The notes under the pieces were generated by a model. It saw only the letters and a list, made by a program, of their open reading frames with translations. It was not told the DNA's origin and made no database searches. Made by a program: the position numbers and the translations under genes. From Bryobacteraceae bacterium (GTDB lineage: Bacteria > Acidobacteriota > Terriglobia > Bryobacterales > Bryobacteraceae), in the NCBI GenBank assembly GCA_030039005.1, contig JASHQT010000248.1:1-17143 (forward strand): DNA of 17,143 bases, written 5' to 3'. Positions 8,100 through 13,506 of the stretch are shown piece after piece (the first letter of the stretch is position 1; the number at the start of each line of letters is the position of its first letter).

Positions 8100-9032
8100 T
8101 TAACGAACGACGGCACGCTCGGCGCCGGAATTACGGCGATACGGCCCGCTCGATCCATTGGGCAGGATCGTGTTCTCATCCGTTCGCGCCTGCCCCAGTT
8201 GCTGCGCCGTCAGCTCGCGCGCGCCGGTCAGGTTTGCGCCGCGCAGGTCCGCCGCGAGCAAATCCGCTCCGCGGAAGCGAGCTTCGGTCATGTCCGCGCG
8301 GCAGAAGATGCCCCCGCTGAGTTGCGCTCCGCGGAAATCGGCCTCCCGCAGCCGCGTGCGGTCGAATTGCGAACCTCTGAGGTCGGCCTGCGAAAATCGC
8401 GCCCGCGCCAAGTCGCTCTTGGAGAAATCGCATCCCTTGAGGCGGCAGGTGCTGAAATTCGTGTCCGGGCCGCTGGCGGCGAAGAAGCGGCTGCCGTCGA
8501 TTTGCGCGCGCACGAACTGCGCCTCACTGAGGTTGCTTTGGGAGAAATCGCAAATGCTGAGACGGGCGTGATGGAAACTCGCCGCTGCGAGCTCGGCTTC
8601 GGAAAACTTGCAGTTTTCAATCAGCGCGCTTTGCCAGCGGGAGCCCCGCAGGGTGGCTTTTCGAAAGCTGCTGTTGCGGACTTGCGCGTCCGTCCACACC
8701 GCCTCCGCCATCCAACTGAACGCGAACTCCGCCTCTGTAACGTGGGCCTCGGAGAAGTCCGCTCCGCCCAGCAAAGAGCGCTCGAAATCTGAGGTGTCCA
8801 CCGTGGCTTTGGCTAATCTCGCGCCGGTGAGTTCTGTGTCGAGGAACGTCGAGCCCCGTATGATCGCCGCCTGCAAATCCGCTCCGGCCAGATTGAGCGC
8901 ATTCAGGGTCGCTCCGTCCAGGATGCAGCGGCCTTCGCTCGATTCCCCGCGCACCCATTCCCCGTGGGCCCGCAATATTTCCCTCAGCGTAGCGGCGGTG
9001 ACCGTGTTGGGGACAGTGTTCGTCGTTTCCAT
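8100..9032 (-). CDS. Pentapeptide-repeat protein
   Basis: A 310-residue protein made almost wholly of pentapeptide repeats (A[D/N]LXX or related) from about residue 33 to 270, for example ATLNALNLAGADL, GADFSEAHV, CDFSKSDLARARFSQADL and ADFRGAQLSGG. These fold as a right-handed quadrilateral beta-helix. The first 32 residues are a helical cap including REILRAHGEWV. The repeats end in ANLTGARELTAQQLG and ENTILPNG, a common closing cap of the family. There is no signal peptide, so it is probably cytoplasmic. Some members (Qnr, MfpA) mimic DNA and inhibit gyrase, but nothing here identifies this as one of those. The ATG is preceded directly by GGTGAG, and a 7-bp inverted repeat covers this site. 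It may be last in a minus-strand run that includes the rhodanese gene 39 bases upstream. Confidence 0.9.
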   Translation of the reverse strand: METTNTVPNTVTAATLREILRAHGEWVRGESSEGRCILDGATLNALNLAGADLQAAIIRGSTFLDTELTGARLAKATVDTSDFERSLLGGADFSEAHVTEAEFAFSWMAEAVWTDAQVRNSSFRKATLRGSRWQSALIENCKFSEAELAAASFHHARLSICDFSQSNLSEAQFVRAQIDGSRFFAASGPDTNFSTCRLKGCDFSKSDLARARFSQADLRGSQFDRTRLREADFRGAQLSGGIFCRADMTEARFRGADLLAADLRGANLTGARELTAQQLGQARTDENTILPNGSSGPYRRNSGAERAVVR

Positions 9033-9059
9033 CTCACCAAACTGGGCTTATCGGTGAGA
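9032..9059 (-). promoter_or_regulatory. Inverted repeat over the pentapeptide gene's ribosome binding site
   Basis: Arms TCTCACC (9032-9038) and GGTGAGA (9053-9059) on the plus strand are perfect 7-bp complements with a 14-nt loop. On the minus-strand mRNA the 3' arm contains the GGTGAG Shine-Dalgarno-like sequence and the first base of the ATG. A hairpin could hide the start, or the dyad could be an operator. Confidence 0.4.
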
Positions 9060-9071
9060 CGGCGCGAGGTT

Positions 9072-9557
9072 TTAGTTTGACGAAGCCGAACCTTCCGCCG
9101 GATAGCCTTTCGCCACCCAATCCTGGTGCAAATTCGTCTCCAGGTTCAGTACCCGGACGTGCGTGAACCCGAGTTCCTTCAGAGTTCGATAGGCGGGACG
9201 GATGTTCGGGCATTTCAGCATCGGGCAGCAGCCGCAGTAGATCACCACGTCGGCGTCCTTGGGCAGATTAGCCACAGCGTTTTTCAACGCCTCGATCCCC
9301 TCCGGCTTGGACGTGGGACCGGCGTTGATGGCATGCACGATGTGTTTACCGCGATATAACACCGGAAACGCCGCCGACAGGATGATCGGGGCGTGGCCGG
9401 ATTCGATGGCCTTGGCCAGTTCCGCCGGCTGCAGCAGCTCGCCCGATGTCCAAGGATCTTCTGTGGACGAGGTTGCGCCTGGGGGCGCCTGCGCCCACGC
9501 TGTTAAGGCCAACGCCACAATCACAGGTACCGAACTTCGCAGAGGTCTAGGGTTCAT
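9072..9557 (-). CDS. Exported rhodanese-like protein with Cys-rich active loop
   Basis: A 161-residue protein with an N-terminal signal peptide (NPRPLRSSVPVIVALALTAWAQA, likely cleaved near residue 24), so it acts outside the cytoplasm. The rhodanese fold is suggested by LLQPAELAKAI, PIILSAAF (the region of the first conserved strand), DADVVIYCGCC (102-111) and AYRTLKELGFTHVRVL (122-137). The active loop reads C108-GCCPMLKC-116 followed by PNIRPA. C108 sits where the catalytic persulfide Cys should be, but the loop carries three further cysteines instead of the usual CxxGxR pattern. It could bind metal or do disulfide chemistry rather than sulfur transfer; that is inference. It overlaps the upstream 93-residue gene by 11 bases, and no Shine-Dalgarno is visible, so it is probably translated by coupling. 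Confidence 0.85.
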   Translation of the reverse strand: MNPRPLRSSVPVIVALALTAWAQAPPGATSSTEDPWTSGELLQPAELAKAIESGHAPIILSAAFPVLYRGKHIVHAINAGPTSKPEGIEALKNAVANLPKDADVVIYCGCCPMLKCPNIRPAYRTLKELGFTHVRVLNLETNLHQDWVAKGYPAEGSASSN

Positions 9558-9828
9558 AAGGAAACTTGCGGATTCCTTTCATACACTCAGCCAGCGCCTG
9601 CAAAAGCGAGGGGCCCCAACCGATCGGTATGTAGGGTGCACTCTTCTGATTGATGGCTTTATCGGCTTGCGCGAGAAAACGCATGGCCGGATCCGGCGGA
9701 TCGATATACTCCCGGACCGTGATAAGAAACTCCACCTCGCCGTCCAACTGCTGCTTCACCATCGAATAATGTTCGATTTTGCAGAGCCGTTCGGTGGGCT
9801 TGTCCTGCGCATACCTCCACTCAGCCAA
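9547..9828 (-). CDS. Small protein of unknown function, coupled to the rhodanese gene
   Basis: A 93-residue cytoplasmic-looking protein, family not recognised. It has no signal peptide or membrane segment; notable stretches are EVEFLITVREYIDPPDPAMRFLAQADKAINQ and a Pro/Gly-rich turn (YIPIGWGP) followed by a short helix ending in FPYEP. I choose the TTG at 9828 because a strong Shine-Dalgarno (GAGGAGG on the minus strand, 9836-9842) lies 7 nt before it. The first ATG in frame is at residue 23 and has no such site. The stop is inside the rhodanese gene (11-base overlap), arguing for one message. An 8-bp inverted repeat can pair with the Shine-Dalgarno. Confidence 0.7.
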   Translation of the reverse strand: MAEWRYAQDKPTERLCKIEHYSMVKQQLDGEVEFLITVREYIDPPDPAMRFLAQADKAINQKSAPYIPIGWGPSLLQALAECMKGIRKFPYEP

Positions 9829-9836
9829 GTGCGGTC

Positions 9837-9877
9837 CTCCTCGGGAACCCAGTGTAGCGCAGACTCCAGCCGAGGAG
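9837..9877 (-). promoter_or_regulatory. Inverted repeat sequestering the Shine-Dalgarno of the 93-residue gene
   Basis: Plus-strand arms CTCCTCGG (9837-9844) and CCGAGGAG (9870-9877) are perfect complements, 25 nt apart. In the minus-strand RNA the upstream arm CUCCUCGG would pair with CCGAGGAG, which includes the strong ribosome binding site. This is a plausible translational switch or simply chance in GC-rich DNA. Confidence 0.4.
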
Positions 9878-9912
9878 TAGCAGGAAAGCAGCCGGATGCG
9901 TGCCGCCCGAGA

Positions 9913-10113
9913 TCAGTTCTCGATTTCGCTGGTGTGACTGCTGGTGAGGAAAATGTCGAGGAAAATACTGATCACGTAACCGAGGAACGCCCCCGCGGCG
10001 CCGCATGCGATCAGTGATTGCACCGGCCCGTATCCCAGCTTGTCTCCCAGAGGAATCGCCACGGCGAGACCCGCCGCCGCAAAGACTGTAGCCACCAGTA
10101 GCCGTTTTCTCAT
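9913..10113 (-). CDS. Small two-helix membrane protein, unknown function
   Basis: A 66-residue product. It begins MRKR, then a hydrophobic helix (LLVATVFAAAGLAVAIPLG, about 5-23), a short loop (DKLGYGPVQ), a second helix (SLIACGAAGAFLGYVISIFLDIFL, about 33-56) and a polar tail SSHTSEIEN. It is likely a small inner-membrane protein with both ends in the cytoplasm. The ATG at 10113 is preferred to an upstream TTG at 10158, because GGTGA lies 7 nt before the ATG and the extra residues would be a basic non-hydrophobic lead. I do not recognise a family. It is on the same strand as its neighbours, 84 bases upstream of the 93-residue gene, and may belong to that run. Confidence 0.55.
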   Translation of the reverse strand: MRKRLLVATVFAAAGLAVAIPLGDKLGYGPVQSLIACGAAGAFLGYVISIFLDIFLTSSHTSEIEN

Positions 10114-10274
10114 GGTTGATTCACCGCCGCTTCGTCGATAAGGCCAGTATGCAGCCAACAGGGGATTGAAACCAGCGGCGATTGCTGTAAGGAGGGGTGG
10201 GGGTTACCCTGAGCGCACCTACTGTTTTTCAGTAGTACACGTCCTGCCGGCGTTCTACTCGCGGTACGGCAGCG
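10114..10274. other. Non-coding gap with a small hairpin
   Basis: A 161-base gap between two minus-strand genes. Its one clear structure is a perfect 6-bp stem CTACTG/CAGTAG with a TTTTT loop (10219-10235). No run of T's follows on either strand, so it is not a standard intrinsic terminator. I see no convincing promoter for the two-helix protein here. Confidence 0.4.
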
Positions 10275-10583
10275 CTAGTCGTAATCGAACGGGCGCTTAG
10301 GCTGAGGGGCGTCGGGATTCTCCTTCGCCTGCTTGAATAGCTCGTCGAATTTGCGCTCCAGCACCTTGTGGTGCCCCTTGTGCTGCTCGACGGACTTTTG
10401 GAAAACCTCGTCCCGCCGAGCCTCATCGTTTTTCAACTTCTGCACGGCCGCAGCCATGTCTTCAAAGGTCGGCGGCTTCTTGTGCTCTTCGTAGCTGATC
10501 ACAGCTTTCAGCTCGGGATCGATCTGTAGCGTGGCTTCGCAACAGGGGCAACGGACTTCCACCAGTTGTTTGCTCTTGGCCAT
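10275..10583 (-). CDS. Small CxxC / coiled-coil protein of unknown function
   Basis: A 102-residue cytoplasmic protein. The N-terminus carries a single zinc-knuckle-like pair, VRCPCCEATLQIDPE (Cys12, Cys14, Cys15), resembling the first half of a zinc ribbon. There is no second Cys pair, so metal binding would need a dimer or another partner. Residues about 40-85 are strongly charged helix (DMAAAVQKLKNDEARRDEVFQKSVEQHK), probably coiled coil, followed by a Pro-rich acidic tail ending RPFDYD. I do not know a named family. There is no Shine-Dalgarno before the ATG; TACGCT lies 9 nt upstream with TTGCGC 17 bp further up, so it may have its own promoter even though it follows mdh by 67 bases on the same strand. 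Confidence 0.75.
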   Translation of the reverse strand: MAKSKQLVEVRCPCCEATLQIDPELKAVISYEEHKKPPTFEDMAAAVQKLKNDEARRDEVFQKSVEQHKGHHKVLERKFDELFKQAKENPDAPQPKRPFDYD

Positions 10584-10592
10584 GGCAATACC

Positions 10593-10621
10593 AGCGTACC
10601 TGGGGCCGCGACCGCGCGCAA
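10593..10621 (-). promoter_or_regulatory. Candidate promoter for the CxxC/coiled-coil gene
   Basis: Minus strand: TTGCGC (10616-10621), a 17-bp spacer, then TACGCT (10593-10598), 9 nt before the ATG at 10583. The -35 matches only TTG of the consensus; the spacing is ideal. Confidence 0.35.
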
Positions 10622-10650
10622 TCGCCGCAGATCCGCTGAAAGAGGCGCCG

Positions 10651-11589
<939 letters not shown>

Positions 11590-11591
11590 TC

Positions 11592-11621
11592 AAGGTAGGA
11601 TTACGCGTGTGGTTGTGTCAA
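11592..11621 (-). promoter_or_regulatory. mdh promoter, consensus -35
   Basis: Minus strand: consensus TTGACA (11616-11621), 18-bp spacer, TACCTT (11592-11597), then 8 nt to the ATG at 11583. Transcription should start one or two bases before or at the start codon. Confidence 0.65.
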
Positions 11622-11650
11622 GCGAAGCGCCGATCAAACGCGGTGATCCA

Positions 11651-11657
11651 GGAGGAG
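11651..11657 (+). promoter_or_regulatory. Strong Shine-Dalgarno deciding the MaoC-like start
   Basis: GGAGGAG, 6 nt before the GTG at 11664. The alternative GTG at 11660 is out of frame and reaches a stop within seven codons. Confidence 0.75.
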
Positions 11658-11663
11658 CGGTGA

Positions 11664-12104
11664 GTGAGTTTCTATTTTGAAGATTTCGCGCTCGAGGCCG
11701 TCAGCCGCTCGCGCACCCGCACCATCACCGAAGCCGACGTCGTCAACTTCGCCGGAATCTCGGGCGACTTCGTGGAGCTGCACATGAGCGAGACGTATGC
11801 CGCGCAAGGCCCGTTTGGCCGGCGCATCGCGCACGGCACGCTGGTATTCGCGGTTGCGGTGGGATTGGGCGTGCAGATGAACCAGGTACAAGATACGGTC
11901 ATCGCGTTTTATGGCGTGGACCGTCTGCGCTTCACCGCGCCCGTTTTTATCGGCGATACGATTCATGTGGTGAAGAAGGTCGCCGCCCGCCAGCTCAAGG
12001 AGCCCGGCCGAGGATTGGTGACCTTCGAAACGCAGGTGTTCAACCAGCGCGACGAACTGGTGCTCATCTACACGGACAAGCTGCTATTAAAGACGCGCGA
12101 TTAA
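11664..12104 (+). CDS. MaoC-like dehydratase (R-specific enoyl-CoA hydratase type)
   Basis: Hot-dog-fold protein of 146 residues in the MaoC/R-hydratase family, which hydrates trans-2-enoyl-CoA or related thioesters. The catalytic dyad matches in spacing: Asp35 and His40 in GISGDFVELH, as in the D-x-N-P-x-H signature, although the Asn-Pro pair is replaced by VEL. This is followed by FGRRIAHGTLVFAVAVG (51-67), the conserved helix start and strand, and FTAPVFIGDTIHV, a typical later block. The GTG start is well supported by GGAGGAG at 11651-11657 with 6-nt spacing. The missing Asn-Pro may indicate a different substrate or a non-fatty-acid role. It is divergent from mdh with an 80-base gap and convergent with the SDR gene, stops 2 bases apart. 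Confidence 0.88.
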   Translation: MSFYFEDFALEAVSRSRTRTITEADVVNFAGISGDFVELHMSETYAAQGPFGRRIAHGTLVFAVAVGLGVQMNQVQDTVIAFYGVDRLRFTAPVFIGDTIHVVKKVAARQLKEPGRGLVTFETQVFNQRDELVLIYTDKLLLKTRD

Positions 12105-12106
12105 GC

Positions 12107-12889
12107 CTACGCGGATTCGAGTGGCGTCATCTCGGCCTGCAGTCTCCGCATGCCGGCGAGCCAGCGGTCGTAATCGGCGGCTTTGCGGCGGAAGTATTCG
12201 TGCACCTTGGGATGCGGGGCGATCAGGAACGTCTCGGCGTCCAGCCCTTGGAGCACCGCTTCGGCCACTTGCTCGGGTTCGATGGCATCTTCGAGCAGGA
12301 ATGTCCCGCCGCCGAATTCGGCGCGTTCCAACATGCGCGTCTTCACGCCCATGGGGCACAGCGCGGAAACTTGGATACCTCGATCGCCGTAGGTGATGGC
12401 GAGCCATTCGGCGAAGGCCAGCGCCGCGTGCTTGGTGACGGCGTAAGGCGCCGATCCCAGCATGGTGAGCAGCCCGGCGGCCGAAACGGTCTGCAGCAGA
12501 TATCCGCCGCCGCGCGCCAGCATACCCGGCAGCAGCGCCCGCGCGGCGTACACGTGCGCCATCACATTCACTTCCCAGCTCCGCAGCCAATCGCGATCGG
12601 GCGCGCACTCATCGCCACGCACGCCCACACCGGCGTTGGAGCAAAACAGGTCGATTTGTCCGAATTTCTTGAGGACGCCGTCCACCAGCATCTGAACATC
12701 GGATTCGCTGGAAACGTCCGCGCTAATGTCCCAGCCTCCGATCTCCACGGCGGCGCTGCGCGCGGCTTCACGATCGATGTCGGCCACCACCACTGCTTTC
12801 GCGCCCTCGGCGGCGAATCGCCGGGACATCGCCCGGCCGATTCCATGCCCGCCCCCAGTGACCACCACAACCTTGTCCTGAACCCGCAT
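12107..12889 (-). CDS. Short-chain dehydrogenase/reductase, substrate unknown
   Basis: Classical SDR oxidoreductase of 260 residues, cytoplasmic. Cofactor motif T11-GGGHGIG-18; NAG at 85-87; catalytic Ser136 (QTVSAAG) and the Y149-xxx-K153 pair (APYAVTKHA), all intact. ADIDR (36-40) has Asp37 at the end of the second strand, which favours NAD(H) over NADP(H). A helical C-terminal extension (about 225-260, [19 protein letters not shown]) follows the usual fold. Substrate is not predictable. GAGGAG lies 9 nt before the ATG, so this gene has a conventional leader, unlike several neighbours. It converges on the MaoC-like gene, with two bases between the stops. Confidence 0.92.
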   Translation of the reverse strand: MRVQDKVVVVTGGGHGIGRAMSRRFAAEGAKAVVVADIDREAARSAAVEIGGWDISADVSSESDVQMLVDGVLKKFGQIDLFCSNAGVGVRGDECAPDRDWLRSWEVNVMAHVYAARALLPGMLARGGGYLLQTVSAAGLLTMLGSAPYAVTKHAALAFAEWLAITYGDRGIQVSALCPMGVKTRMLERAEFGGGTFLLEDAIEPEQVAEAVLQGLDAETFLIAPHPKVHEYFRRKAADYDRWLAGMRRLQAEMTPLESA

Positions 12890-12910
12890 GCCCTTGGCTC
12901 CTCGTGCCCC

Positions 12911-12919
12911 AGGATAACA
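12911..12919 (-). promoter_or_regulatory. Extended -10 element for the SDR gene
   Basis: Minus strand TGT-TATCCT about 21 nt before the ATG at 12889, leaving room for the GAGGAG ribosome binding site. A weak CTGCCG is the only -35 candidate at 17 bp. Confidence 0.4.
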
Positions 12920-12962
12920 GTGGGTTTTTGCACCGGCAGCCGATACTGCTTGGGGCCCGCCT

Positions 12963-13148
12963 TTAAGCCGCCTTCGGCTTATTCTTGCTACCCTTCGGCC
13001 GCCCGCGCCGCTTCACTTCCGTCAGCCACTTCGGCGGCCGGCCCCGGCGTTTTCCTTGCCCGGCTGTGAGACGCTCCAGCACCAGGATGGCTTCCGAGAT
13101 TTGTTCGCGTTCCTGCTTGAGATCACTCAGCATCTTGTTGATGTCCAT
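12963..13148 (-). CDS. Small AT-hook protein
   Basis: A 61-residue basic protein. Residues 1-28 form a charged helix ([17 protein letters not shown], then AILVLERL), likely a dimerising coiled coil. The tail carries two AT-hook cores, KRRGRPPKW (about 34-42) and [12 protein letters not shown] (about 47-58); the GRP core with flanking basic residues binds the minor groove of AT-rich DNA. It is therefore probably a small nucleoid-associated or accessory DNA-binding protein; I infer this from motif alone. Similar short helix-plus-AT-hook proteins seem frequent in acidobacterial genomes, from memory and unchecked. I take the ATG at 13148, because a longer in-frame reading to 13280 crosses the sulfatase remnant and a promoter (ATGACA, 17 bp, TACGCT) ends 6 nt before this ATG. 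Confidence 0.75.
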   Translation of the reverse strand: MDINKMLSDLKQEREQISEAILVLERLTAGQGKRRGRPPKWLTEVKRRGRPKGSKNKPKAA

Positions 13149-13154
13149 TTCCCT

Positions 13155-13183
13155 AGCGTACCGTGATATCCCGAAAATGTCAT
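13155..13183 (-). promoter_or_regulatory. Promoter of the AT-hook gene
   Basis: Minus strand: ATGACA (13178-13183, 5 of 6 to consensus), 17-bp spacer, TACGCT (13155-13160), then 6 nt to the ATG at 13148. The -35 overlaps the stop of the sulfatase remnant. The predicted start site coincides with the start codon. Confidence 0.6.
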
Positions 13184-13482
13184 GGAATTTTCGCTGGATT
13201 GTCGGCTTTGCCCGTGGCCTTGGGTGCGCCGATATGGTCCGCGAGTTGATCGCCCGTGAAGCTGATGGTGTAGCTTCCATCGGTCTCCGGCAGCATGGCG
13301 GCGTTGCAGGTGGCCCACTCCGCGACGATGCGGTCGTAAATTTCCGGGTGGCGCTCCTTCAGGTTGGCTTGCTCCACCGGATCGTCGGCCATGTTGAACA
13401 GAAAAGTGTTGAACAGAAAAGTATCGCGGAGGATCTTGAAATATTTGTAATCGCCGTCGCGCGCGTCGCGTTGCGCATTCGC
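13180..13482 (-). pseudogene. 3' remnant of a sulfatase gene
   Basis: About 100 codons in one open minus-strand frame from a TAA at 13483-13485 to the TGA at 13180. The translation (RDGDYKYFKILRDTFLFN, then NMADDPVEQANLKERHPEIY and AEWATCNAAMLPE) is the recognisable C-terminal end of a type I sulfatase (alkaline-phosphatase superfamily): the K-Y-x-K-I strand, the LFN-DP-E--NL motif and a final helix. The catalytic N-terminal 350 or so residues, including the formylglycine CxPSR motif, are absent; the PQQ dehydrogenase stop lies only 24 bases upstream. It appears to be what is left after a deletion or rearrangement. An ATG at 13392 could start a 70-residue peptide but would not fold as an enzyme. 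A 15-bp in-frame tandem duplication lies inside it. Confidence 0.7.
13393..13422. repeat. Perfect 15-bp tandem duplication in the sulfatase remnant
   Basis: GTTGAACAGAAAAGT occurs twice head to tail (13393-13407 and 13408-13422). On the minus strand it duplicates the five residues TFLFN in frame, giving FLFNTFLFN where sulfatases have a single LFN/LFD. Confidence 0.9.
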
Positions 13483-13506
13483 TTATACATTAGGTGACGA
13501 TAAGAC

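Noticed and set aside
8078..8101. AACCG/CGGTT inverted repeat between the convergent MFS and pentapeptide genes as a bidirectional terminator
   Set aside because: Five base pairs with a 14-nt loop and no T tract is within chance expectation.
8082..8792. 236-codon plus-strand frame with periodic-looking sequence
   Set aside because: Its periodicity is the antisense image of the pentapeptide repeats on the minus strand.
10219..10235. Hairpin CTACTG-TTTTT-CAGTAG as an intrinsic terminator
   Set aside because: Only 6 bp, and neither strand has a T run after the stem; the T's are in the loop.
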